Positions 1-7,131 of a stretch of DNA of 10,811 nt are shown in pieces. Origin of the DNA: Thermoplasmata archaeon (GTDB lineage Archaea > Thermoplasmatota > Penumbrarchaeia > Penumbrarchaeales > Penumbrarchaeaceae); NCBI GenBank assembly GCA_023145185.1, contig JAGLEG010000322.1, positions 1-10,811 on the forward strand. The letters run 5' to 3'. The position numbers and the translations under genes were made by a program. Positions within the stretch are counted from its first letter, which is position 1, and each line of letters begins with the position of its first letter. The notes beneath the pieces are model-generated. The model searched no databases. It was not told the origin of the DNA and saw nothing but the letters and a program-made list of their open reading frames with translations.

Positions 1-53
1 CATTACAAACATACATCATAATCAACAATAACACTAGAATATCATTGGGTAAC

Positions 54-63
54 TATTAAATAA
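54..63 (+). promoter_or_regulatory. Putative archaeal TATA box for the giant surface protein gene
   Basis: The AT-rich run TATTAAATAA lies in an otherwise non-coding leader. Its centre is about 38 bases before the ATG at 97, so transcription would be expected to start near 84, leaving a leader of roughly 13 bases. That leader would hold the purine-rich GAGG at 86-89, seven bases before the ATG, as ribosome binding site. The rest of 1-96 shows no open frame that looks coding. Box and start are inferred from spacing alone. Confidence 0.45.
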
Positions 64-96
64 CGATTCAGTTGTCCCTGCGGTAGAGGCAATACT

Positions 97-3000
97 ATGC
101 AAACACGAAGGAAGACATTTCAGATCGCGATAATATTCCTGCTGATCATGACCTCGATGGCGGCGTTGGTCTACAACCTGCCCTACGGTTCATCGGCAAG
201 CAACTACGACGTCAGCCTCACGGCTGATAATGCAAGCAAGGAGGTGGCCCAGGGCAGGTCTATAGTATATCTGCTCACCATCAAGAACGAGGGGAACAAC
301 GCGGACAGGTTCGATATCAACCTGACAGTATCCAAGGACCCCTCAACGTGGCAGGTGACCCTGAGCCAGACCACCACATCATCCATGGCAAGTGGCGCCA
401 CATCACAGTTCACGGTGAACGTGAGGGCCCCTTCGTCGAACATAACGATAAGCTCCTACTGTCTGGCGACCATCAGGGTGGACTCGCGGGTGGACCCGAG
501 CAATTCCACATCATCGGTCCTCCTCACCACCAACATAGAGAGGAAGTATGACGTGGAGATCGAGTCCCCGAAGCCCCAGTACGTGGATCCGGGAAGCTCC
601 GCCACCTACACCTTCAACGTGACAAACACGGGCAACGATCTGGACGGATACACCCTTACGGCGGTCGATAAACCAACCGGTTGGACCGCTGCAATAAGTT
701 TCAGCTCCTCGAACTACGCGTCAGGGTCGGCGAAGCTGGCCACGATGACCGTTAACACCGACAGCAAAGCCCAGACGGGCGCTTATACGGTGACGGTGCA
801 GGCCAAGTCAAGGAACGACCCAGCTACCACGGCAAACCAGACCATCACCGTGAACGTTAACCAGAAGCACAGGGTGACCATATCTACCGACACCGGGGGA
901 AGCTCCAAATCAGTGGACATAACCTCCAACAGCTACGTGACATATACGGTCGAGGTCGCGAACAGGGGTAACGGCGAGGATGAGTTCCTCCTTGAGCTGT
1001 ATATTCCCTCCCAGTTCAAGAGCAAGGGGTGGTCCGGCACGATCCAGACGGCCAACTCCGGCCCAATGGATGCCGATGAAAGGAAGAACGTATCGGTGAC
1101 CATATACCCTCCCAAGAAGTCCGATAGCCCACAGGCGAACGAGGTGGGCGAGTTCTACGTGAATGCCACGTCGGATGGAGATGGAACAAAGATCTCCCAG
1201 GTCATGCTCTCCTGCGTGATACTACCATATTACAATCTGTTCATAGAGAACACCGGGCCTTCCACCAAGAGCTGCCAACCGGATGGTACGGTGACGTTCA
1301 ACTTCTGGGTGAACAATACGGGCAACGATAACGATGAGGTGGACCTCTCGCTCCAGAAGGAGGATGGTTTCGCACAGTCCTCGATATCTCCCTCCTCCTT
1401 TTCTCTGGCGAACGGCGGCTCCAGGTACGTTACCATCTCCATAAATCCTGAGGAGGATGTGGTAAAGGCGAGGGCATACTCCTTCACACTTTGGGCAAAC
1501 AGCACCAACGACGTGTCCAAATCCTACACCTTCTTCGTGACAATCGATAAGAACTACGGGGCATATCTGGACGCCCCCAGCGGTGCGATCGTCGCCTCCG
1601 CCCAGCCTGGCCTATCCTACACCTTCCCGGTGAGGGTCCAGAACAAGGGGAACGGCAGGGATACCTTCGACCTCAGCGTCACCGGAGAGACGACCAAGGT
1701 GACCACCGAGTGGAGCCCCCTGATCTCAAGCGCGGTAACATCACAGCTTACATCCGACGGGTGGTTCTTGTTCAACATCACGATGACCGCACCCTCGAAC
1801 GCCACCATGGGCACCTACAAGTTCCTGGCGACCGGAACCTCCTGGGGTGACATCACGGTATCAAAACAGCTGGAGCTATCCGTGAGGATACCCCAGCTCT
1901 ACAACGTGGACATGTCCGCCAACAAGGAGAGCGTCAAGGGAGAGTATTCCCTCTCCTCCTCGGACCCGAACGTCGTGAACTTCACGCTGAACATCTACAA
2001 CAGGGGCTCGGGAGAGGACGACTCCATAAGGATCAGGGTGAAGTCCGCTCCTGCCGATTTCTCCGGGCTCTACTCCGTCTTCTTCGTGGATGACGACAGG
2101 AGCCTCACGACCCTGGCAGTGGACGGCGTGGAGGATGCAAAGCTCCAGATCGAGATGCCCACCAGGTCCTCCGGGATACTGGCCGGCACCTACGAGTTCA
2201 TCGTGGAGATCACAAGCGACAATGGAACGTTACAGACATCGGATGATAAGTCCGCCGAGATCGTTTTAAACCTGGTACTTCAGCCCCTCCACGACGTGGA
2301 CCTGCTGAGCTCCGCAAACAACACCAAGGTCAAGATCGGCAACAGCGTGACATTCTCGACCTTTATCCTGAACAAGGGTACCGTGGCCGACTACTACCTG
2401 CTTTCCATAGAGTATCCCAATGTGGACTACGTGGACTTCTCCATCTCGACACTGAAGACGCAGACCCTGCAGTCCCTTTCGGAGGAGCAGGTCAATGTCA
2501 CCATCAACGTTCGAAATGGTGCGGACCCCAACCTGGGCGAGGTGTGGGTCAAGGTAGTGGCGACCCACCCATCAGACTCCACCATCACCTCAAGCATCTA
2601 CTTCACGGCGGTGTTCGAGGATGAGTATTCGGGAACCCTGGATACGAACGATAACTTCGAACAGGCCCACCCCGGAAACAGCGCGTGGTTCAACATAACC
2701 CTCAGGAACACGGGAACCAGGACGACGGACACGTTCTCCATTGCAGTCGAGGAGGGCAAGGGCGACGATGTGTTCGACAACATCGAGATATCCCCTGCGT
2801 CCCTTATCCTCAAGCCGGACCAGGTGGCCACGATATCCATAAACATCACGGTGCCGTCCATTGACGACGAGATCATCAACAGCGGTATCTACGAGGTCGT
2901 CTTCAAGGCCACATCCGACGGCGAGACCACACAGACCTTCGACGACATCACGGTGGACAATCAGACCCTCAAGGTCAAGGTCATGCCGGTCTACAAGGTC

Positions 3001-6000
3001 CAGCTGCTGATACCCGAGGGGTCCAAGACGGTGGACCCGGGCACCACACATGCCGGTATTGCGCTGAACATCACGAACAAGGGAAATGATCCATCCACCA
3101 TCAATGTCAAGGTGGACACGCAGACCGCATCCGGCAACAGGAAGTGGGCAACGATCTCACCCTCCACGGTTGCAGATCTGCCCGCCAACGGCGCAAAGGA
3201 CGTCAGCCTGAAACTGGTCATCCCGACAAATGCGGCAGCCGGCCTTGTGACCTTCTACTTCCGGGCAGAGGTGGCCGGGCACATAGAGGTGTTCGAGCTC
3301 ACCACCTTCGAAGTAGTGGTCGAGGAGGATTACGATGTTAACCTGTACCTTGCAGCTGCGGACAGCATCTCCAAGGAGGCGGAGCCCAACGAGCTGGTCG
3401 AGTTCAAGGTCCTCATGAAGAACAAGGGCAATGCAATTGACAGTTTTGAACTATCAATGAATGCAGATAAGCCTGTGTGGATCGGGGAGGAATTCGGCTT
3501 CCTCATTGATGATGCCAAAACGAAATCGGTGGTCCAGACGGATGTGGCGATCGATGCGATCTATCATATCTGGATGGATATCCAGGTGCCCGAGAATGCA
3601 CCAGATGGACTACAGGACTTCACACTGACGGCGAAGTCGATCGGAGATAGCTCGGTAAAGGACCAGATAACCTTGACGGTGGATGTCGCTCCCAACAGGG
3701 ATGTTGAACTTCTTACGTCAGAGGCCACCAAGGATGTGATCCCGGATGTGGACCAGACAGAAACCGAGGTGGAGTACGTCATACAGGTGGTCAACCTGGG
3801 CGAGGACCTGGACCCCTTCAAGCTGGAGGTAGTGAGCGAGTCCACATTGAGGCCCGCACACATCGACGCCGTGGATTGGGCGTCCACCCCCAAGTCCGAC
3901 TATCCAACGTGGGTGAAACTTGAGAAATCGAAGACCTCTTCGATCCCCAAGGGAGGCCAGGCGGAGATCACGGTGACCGTCAGGATCCCCGATAACTACT
4001 ATGATCCCGCGGTGTTCAACACGGTGATCTGGGCATACTCCGAGGGGGAGGAGGGCCTATTGGACGACAAATACTCCGAGGTCCTTGTCCTCAAGACCGA
4101 GATCAAGCAGACCTATGGTGCCAATATCATCGTACCGCTCGATAGGCGGCCGACGGAGGACGATCTTCTGGACACCGAGAACATCCTGTATCAGGACTTC
4201 GTGGTGAGGGTGAAGAACACGGGAACGGGCGTTGATACCTTCAAGATAGAGATAGACGACGATGCCCTTCCAAGTTCATCCTCGCTCGAGAGATCGGACA
4301 ATTATGCCACGAGCATCAACCCCGAGGAGTACGGTGAGATCTCCATTCGCGTTGAGTTCGAACCGGAGACCGCCGTGGACAAATACAGGTTCAGCGTCCG
4401 TTGGATCTCCGAGGGAGAGGGCGACGGCTGGGACGAGGACAATGATTATACCACCACCTGGAAGGAGATCACAATTGAGGTCAAACAGACCTTCGGCGTC
4501 TCTGTCGAGGTGGACAAGGAGCAGCAGGAAGGAGAGGTCGGCGAGAAGGTAGATTATATCTTCACGGTCAAGAACCTTGGAAACGATGATGACAACTTCA
4601 GGGTCGAGATCTATGAGCCGGATTACAAGAGGTGGGTATCTGCGGACAAATCCTCATTCACCCTTGGACCAAAGGGAAGTGCCACCCAGGAGATATTGAT
4701 CAAGATATCGGTTCGTATACCTGACGACGTGGAGGAGGCACTGGCCGGCCTGTACGATTATTCGATCACATTCCGCCGTGATGTCTCAAACATCGTGGAG
4801 CAGGAAAAGGCGATCAAGACCATCAACATCACCCTTGAGATCGAGAACTTCTACAAGCATGAGATCACCACCGACGACGACATTCAGAACGCGGAGGTTG
4901 GGGACATCGTTTCGTACTCCTTCAAGGTGACCAACAAGGGCAACGGGGTAGATACCTACAACCTCAAGGTCCTTGGTGACAAGAAGATGTGGGGTAGTCT
5001 CTCTGCCACCACGATAACGCTGGATCCCGATGAGTGGGTGCTGGTCTCCCTGGATGTGATCGTGCCCCTCCTTGGAATGCCCGAGAACTACGACGGTGAG
5101 ACCCCCTACGTCACCGATGGCGAGGATGTCAAGAAGGACAACTACCTCTTTACCATCGAGGTGGAGTCCAGCAAGGACAGGAACGGCGATCCGGTGGAGG
5201 TAACCTTCACCACCTCCGTCGAGCAGACCTTTGTTGCCAACGTACCTGAAATGGATGAGGCGACCGAGGATAACCGCAAGAGCTGGGATGTCAACGACAA
5301 GAGCATGGTGATCAAGTTCTATGTGGAGAACCTGGGAAACAAGGACGATACCTTCAAGATAAAGCCTCCCACGGTGCTGCCCATCGGCTGGAGGCTCCTC
5401 ATCAGCCCGACCATCGTGACCGTCGGAATGGGTGACCAGAAGGAGATCACGGTCACCATTTCCGCCCTGGAGGTGGACAACTTTGCGGTCGGCAAGCAGC
5501 AGCTGAGGTTCCAGGTCCTGCCGGACAGCGGGTCGCTCACGGGCAAGAAGGCGAAGGTTGAGTTCAACATGTACTTCAACGTCTCCGCCCCGGAGCTGGT
5601 GATGAAGGATGATTCCATCAAGGTCAGCGGCAATCTGGTCACTGGAGAGAAGACCACCGTGGAGGTCACGATCTACAACGAGGGTACCGAGACCGCAGAG
5701 GACGTGACCGTCTCGCTTTACGATGAGGACGGGACCTTCATCGGGGATGACGTGCAGACAATAAACTACGGCTCATCCGAGAAGTTCGAGATCGACTGGA
5801 TCCCAACCTCTGGCAAGCACACCCTCCGCGCCATCGTGAACAAGGACATGGAGGATGTCATCGAGACCAACGAGGACAACAATGAGGCCAAGGCGGATGC
5901 AAACCTGCCAACGTTCGACTGGCAGGAGAAGCTGGGCGGCTTCTGGGGCATCTTCATTGTGGCTATCATCCTTCTTGTCCTGCTCCTGCTCGTCATCGTT

Positions 6001-6351
6001 TTCGCCTTCAACAAGAACCGCGAGGCCAAACTACTTACCCAGAAGCTCAGGTCCGCGGACCTGGGCGGCGGCAGGGCAGGTGGGCCCAGGAAGTTGATGA
6101 AGGAGGCAGGCGGGGCACCGGTACCGCCCAAACCTGCCGGCGGAGGACTGCCCTCTGCGCCCGGAGCAGTTGCTGCACCGGGGCTCGCTCCGGCAAAGGG
6201 TGAGAAGAAGGGAGGGGCCGCACCGAAGGGAAACCTCACCGTCAAGGTGAAATGCCCCGAGTGCACCACGGAACAGATACACCAGATAGAGAAGAAGCCG
6301 GCGGAGGTGACCTGCAATCACTGCGGTGTCATCATGCGTATCGGCGGATGA
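97..6351 (+). CDS. Giant cell-surface protein: 16 NEW3/CARDB-type Ig-like repeats, C-terminal membrane anchor and cytoplasmic zinc ribbon
   Basis: This 2084-residue protein is predicted to be a single-pass envelope protein. Residues 1-29 are a basic start plus hydrophobic stretch, a signal peptide or signal anchor. Sixteen repeats of about 110-140 residues follow, each marked by a strand reading roughly V-x-N-x-G-N-x-x-D-x-F. The marks fall near residues 63, 176, 286, 404, 513, 632, 757, 868, 991, 1106, 1230, 1371, 1490, 1610, 1742 and 1859. This is the pattern of the NEW3/CARDB (COG1470/COG1361) beta-sandwich families. Residues 1949-1971 form a strong membrane helix. A Gly/Ala/Pro-rich cytoplasmic linker follows, then a zinc ribbon with Cys2053, 2056, 2073 and 2076 (CX2C-X16-CX2C). 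The only ectodomain cysteines I find are 122, 373 and 393. The ATG has a GAGG site seven bases upstream. Family and topology are well supported; the role (adhesin, S-layer-associated stalk or scaffold) is inference. Confidence 0.93.
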   Translation: MQTRRKTFQIAIIFLLIMTSMAALVYNLPYGSSASNYDVSLTADNASKEVAQGRSIVYLLTIKNEGNNADRFDINLTVSKDPSTWQVTLSQTTTSSMASGATSQFTVNVRAPSSNITISSYCLATIRVDSRVDPSNSTSSVLLTTNIERKYDVEIESPKPQYVDPGSSATYTFNVTNTGNDLDGYTLTAVDKPTGWTAAISFSSSNYASGSAKLATMTVNTDSKAQTGAYTVTVQAKSRNDPATTANQTITVNVNQKHRVTISTDTGGSSKSVDITSNSYVTYTVEVANRGNGEDEFLLELYIPSQFKSKGWSGTIQTANSGPMDADERKNVSVTIYPPKKSDSPQANEVGEFYVNATSDGDGTKISQVMLSCVILPYYNLFIENTGPSTKSCQPDGTVTFNFWVNNTGNDNDEVDLSLQKEDGFAQSSISPSSFSLANGGSRYVTISINPEEDVVKARAYSFTLWANSTNDVSKSYTFFVTIDKNYGAYLDAPSGAIVASAQPGLSYTFPVRVQNKGNGRDTFDLSVTGETTKVTTEWSPLISSAVTSQLTSDGWFLFNITMTAPSNATMGTYKFLATGTSWGDITVSKQLELSVRIPQLYNVDMSANKESVKGEYSLSSSDPNVVNFTLNIYNRGSGEDDSIRIRVKSAPADFSGLYSVFFVDDDRSLTTLAVDGVEDAKLQIEMPTRSSGILAGTYEFIVEITSDNGTLQTSDDKSAEIVLNLVLQPLHDVDLLSSANNTKVKIGNSVTFSTFILNKGTVADYYLLSIEYPNVDYVDFSISTLKTQTLQSLSEEQVNVTINVRNGADPNLGEVWVKVVATHPSDSTITSSIYFTAVFEDEYSGTLDTNDNFEQAHPGNSAWFNITLRNTGTRTTDTFSIAVEEGKGDDVFDNIEISPASLILKPDQVATISINITVPSIDDEIINSGIYEVVFKATSDGETTQTFDDITVDNQTLKVKVMPVYKVQLLIPEGSKTVDPGTTHAGIALNITNKGNDPSTINVKVDTQTASGNRKWATISPSTVADLPANGAKDVSLKLVIPTNAAAGLVTFYFRAEVAGHIEVFELTTFEVVVEEDYDVNLYLAAADSISKEAEPNELVEFKVLMKNKGNAIDSFELSMNADKPVWIGEEFGFLIDDAKTKSVVQTDVAIDAIYHIWMDIQVPENAPDGLQDFTLTAKSIGDSSVKDQITLTVDVAPNRDVELLTSEATKDVIPDVDQTETEVEYVIQVVNLGEDLDPFKLEVVSESTLRPAHIDAVDWASTPKSDYPTWVKLEKSKTSSIPKGGQAEITVTVRIPDNYYDPAVFNTVIWAYSEGEEGLLDDKYSEVLVLKTEIKQTYGANIIVPLDRRPTEDDLLDTENILYQDFVVRVKNTGTGVDTFKIEIDDDALPSSSSLERSDNYATSINPEEYGEISIRVEFEPETAVDKYRFSVRWISEGEGDGWDEDNDYTTTWKEITIEVKQTFGVSVEVDKEQQEGEVGEKVDYIFTVKNLGNDDDNFRVEIYEPDYKRWVSADKSSFTLGPKGSATQEILIKISVRIPDDVEEALAGLYDYSITFRRDVSNIVEQEKAIKTINITLEIENFYKHEITTDDDIQNAEVGDIVSYSFKVTNKGNGVDTYNLKVLGDKKMWGSLSATTITLDPDEWVLVSLDVIVPLLGMPENYDGETPYVTDGEDVKKDNYLFTIEVESSKDRNGDPVEVTFTTSVEQTFVANVPEMDEATEDNRKSWDVNDKSMVIKFYVENLGNKDDTFKIKPPTVLPIGWRLLISPTIVTVGMGDQKEITVTISALEVDNFAVGKQQLRFQVLPDSGSLTGKKAKVEFNMYFNVSAPELVMKDDSIKVSGNLVTGEKTTVEVTIYNEGTETAEDVTVSLYDEDGTFIGDDVQTINYGSSEKFEIDWIPTSGKHTLRAIVNKDMEDVIETNEDNNEAKADANLPTFDWQEKLGGFWGIFIVAIILLVLLLLVIVFAFNKNREAKLLTQKLRSADLGGGRAGGPRKLMKEAGGAPVPPKPAGGGLPSAPGAVAAPGLAPAKGEKKGGAAPKGNLTVKVKCPECTTEQIHQIEKKPAEVTCNHCGVIMRIGG
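202..5900 (+). repeat. Tandem array of 16 diverged Ig-like domain repeats (protein level)
   Basis: The repeats are visible in translation through the recurring N-[KTREL]-G-[NTS] motif, usually followed by an acidic residue and an aromatic one. Spacings between motifs are 109-141 residues. Nucleotide identity between units is low, so this is an old, diverged duplication rather than a recent expansion that could slip or recombine. The last unit (motif near residue 1859, N-E-G-T-E-T-A-E-D) is closest to CARDB, while the earlier ones read more like NEW3. About 20 N-glycosylation sequons lie before residue 1000, and only two between there and the membrane helix. Confidence 0.85.
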
Positions 6352-6378
6352 TGACCACTCTGTTCCAAGGTATATTGA

Positions 6379-6413
6379 GGGAGAGGCGGGAGCCTCTCCC
6401 AGCTTTTATTTTA
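6379..6413 (+). terminator. Hairpin plus T-rich tail after the giant surface protein gene
   Basis: A perfect 9-bp GC-rich stem pairs GGGAGAGGC (6379-6387) with GCCTCTCCC (6392-6400). The loop GGGA fits the stable GNRA tetraloop pattern. The T-rich tail TTTTATTTTA follows at 6404-6413. It begins 27 bases after the stop codon at 6351. Archaeal termination often needs only the T-tract, so the extra hairpin is notable and may also protect the 3' end of the long mRNA. Confidence 0.82.
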
Positions 6414-6447
6414 AATTTAAGAGCTGAACTATATATAATTTCAAATT

Positions 6448-6484
6448 GAAAATCTGACTAATCTCTGATTAGTCAAAGATTTTC
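6448..6484. other. Long near-perfect inverted repeat, 16 bp with a 2-base bulge
   Basis: The outer arms GAAAATC (6448-6454) and GATTTTC (6478-6484) enclose inner arms TGACTAATC (6455-6463) and GATTAGTCA (6467-6475). The loop is TCT, and two bases (AA, 6476-6477) bulge on the right side. The hairpin sits between the terminator at 6379-6413 and the UPF0147 promoter. No T-tract follows it, so it does not look like a second terminator. A TATA-like ATATATAAT at 6431-6439 lies just upstream. It could be a structured small RNA, a protein-binding dyad or a decayed element end; the sequence does not decide. Confidence 0.55.
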
Positions 6485-6520
6485 CTGCTTAAGAGGTAAT
6501 CTTAATATAATCTTAACAGG
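6484..6520. repeat. Direct repeat TAATCTTAA x2 inside overlapping inverted repeats
   Basis: TAATCTTAA occurs at 6497-6505 and 6508-6516, offset by 11 bases, about one helical turn. TTAAGA at 6489-6494 is complementary to the TCTTAA in either copy (6500-6505 or 6511-6516), so two exclusive hairpins are possible. The longer form also pairs CCTG (6484-6487) with CAGG (6517-6520). The start coincides with the last base of the preceding hairpin. Helical phasing would suit a dimeric DNA-binding protein; alternative pairing would suit an RNA switch. Neither is shown. Confidence 0.45.
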
Positions 6521-6569
6521 AAATATAAGTGAAGAGCGAAACAATGTATAATTCTAAATTAAAAAAATA

Positions 6570-6606
6570 TCATTAACGAGCAATCGTTTCTCTACTGCGT
6601 TAATGA
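6570..6606. promoter_or_regulatory. Dyad abutting the UPF0147 promoter, possible operator
   Basis: TCATTAACG (6570-6578) is the exact reverse complement of CGTTAATGA (6598-6606), with 19 bases between. The arms are 28 bases apart centre to centre, close to two and a half helical turns. The right arm touches the region where TFB would bind upstream of the TATA box at 6612-6620. This is a plausible site for a regulator of the UPF0147 gene, but a 9-bp dyad in AT-rich DNA can also arise by chance. Confidence 0.35.
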
Positions 6607-6620
6607 AAATGTTTTTATAG
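6606..6620 (+). promoter_or_regulatory. BRE/TATA promoter of the UPF0147 gene
   Basis: The A-rich stretch AAAATG leads into TTTTTATAG at 6612-6620, a good archaeal box A. Transcription would start near 6642, giving a leader of about 33 bases. That leader holds AGGAGG at 6660-6665, a strong ribosome binding site nine bases before the ATG at 6675. This is the clearest promoter plus ribosome site pair in the window. Confidence 0.65.
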
Positions 6621-6674
6621 GTTATACTAATCCCTCATCTACTTTCTATTACAGCTACCAGGAGGCTGTCAATC

Positions 6675-6938
6675 ATGATAGATCAGACCGTTGATAAGAA
6701 ATTAGAGAACGTGGCAGCTATTTTGGACATGCTTTCAGAGGACACCTCCGTCCCCAGGAACATCCGAAAGGGCGCCAAGGATTCCAAGGAGAGGCTGTTC
6801 GGCAGCAAAGAGGCCCTCGACCTCAGGTGCGCAAGCGTGGTCTCCGTCCTTGAGGACCTGGCAAATGATCCCAACATCCCCCTCCATGGAAGAACGTTGA
6901 TCTGGAATGCAACCTCCATACTGGAGAGCATAAAATAA
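6675..6938 (+). CDS. UPF0147 family protein
   Basis: An 87-residue protein that I recognise as UPF0147 (Pfam PF03685 by memory), a small, mostly helical family found widely in archaea and of unknown function. Family-like features are the start running through L-E-N-V-A-A-I-L-D-M-L-S-E-D, the D-T-S-V-P-R-N-I-R-K-G-A segment near residues 23-34, and the late V-L-E-D-L-A-N-D-P-N-I-P segment near 60-71. The length is normal for the family. There is no signal peptide, membrane segment or cysteine pair, so it is presumably cytoplasmic. It appears monocistronic: it has its own promoter, a strong AGGAGG site fixes the ATG, and the next gene starts 193 bases later with its own promoter. No T-tract terminator is seen right after the stop. 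Confidence 0.93.
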   Translation: MIDQTVDKKLENVAAILDMLSEDTSVPRNIRKGAKDSKERLFGSKEALDLRCASVVSVLEDLANDPNIPLHGRTLIWNATSILESIK

Positions 6939-7092
6939 ACGCGCCCGCTCCCGAGCCATTGCGTTGAAGTGTCTCCCGAGGTCCACTTCTCTCGTGCCGT
7001 TAGTATCGTCTGTCATGAGGTCGAGAACCCAGGTTTTGATAGTATCCACGATCACGGCTCCGGCCAGCTCACCCTTGACTTTTTCAAAAACC
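6939..7092. other. GC-richer intergenic stretch with an uninterrupted minus-strand frame
   Basis: No plus-strand gene is supported here. On the minus strand one frame stays open from a TAG at about 7094 leftward through this interval and on, antisense to the UPF0147 gene, to 6735. Across the intergenic part its codons look coding-like (many with G or C in third position; the translation includes V-I-V-D-T-I-K-T-W-V-L-D-L-M). I recognise no family, the only early starts are GTG at 7055 or a later ATG, and the frame cannot be real where it runs antisense to a well-supported gene. It may be a gene remnant or chance. Confidence 0.3.
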
Positions 7093-7112
7093 TATTTTAA
7101 TGTATAATATAT
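7093..7112 (+). promoter_or_regulatory. Promoter of the two-helix zinc ribbon protein; possible leaderless start
   Basis: A long AT run contains two candidate TATA boxes: TATTTTAA at 7093-7100, preceded by an A-rich AAAAACC, and TATAATATA at 7102-7110. With the second box, transcription would begin at about 7131-7133, exactly at the ATG at 7132, giving a leaderless transcript. With the first, a leader of about 9-12 bases is expected. No convincing Shine-Dalgarno sequence is present, which favours a leaderless or near-leaderless mRNA. Confidence 0.5.
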
Positions 7113-7131
7113 ACGGGCATCTGGTGTGGAT

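Noticed and set aside
2590..3051. Minus-strand open frame of 153 codons
   Set aside because: It lies wholly antisense within the giant protein, whose repeat pattern continues without a break through this interval.
5766..6317. Long minus-strand open frame of 183 codons
   Set aside because: It is antisense to the membrane helix, low-complexity linker and zinc ribbon of the giant protein. Its composition (runs of Pro, Ala, Gly) is what the complement of GC-rich linker codons produces.
6414..6674. Possible tRNA, CRISPR leader or attachment site in the AT-rich gap
   Set aside because: There is no cloverleaf or CCA-type end, no regularly spaced identical repeats, and no integrase or transposase nearby.
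7126..7128. GTG start two codons upstream of the zinc ribbon membrane protein's ATG
   Set aside because: It is possible, but the ATG at 7132 fits the second TATA box as a leaderless start; the difference is only two residues.
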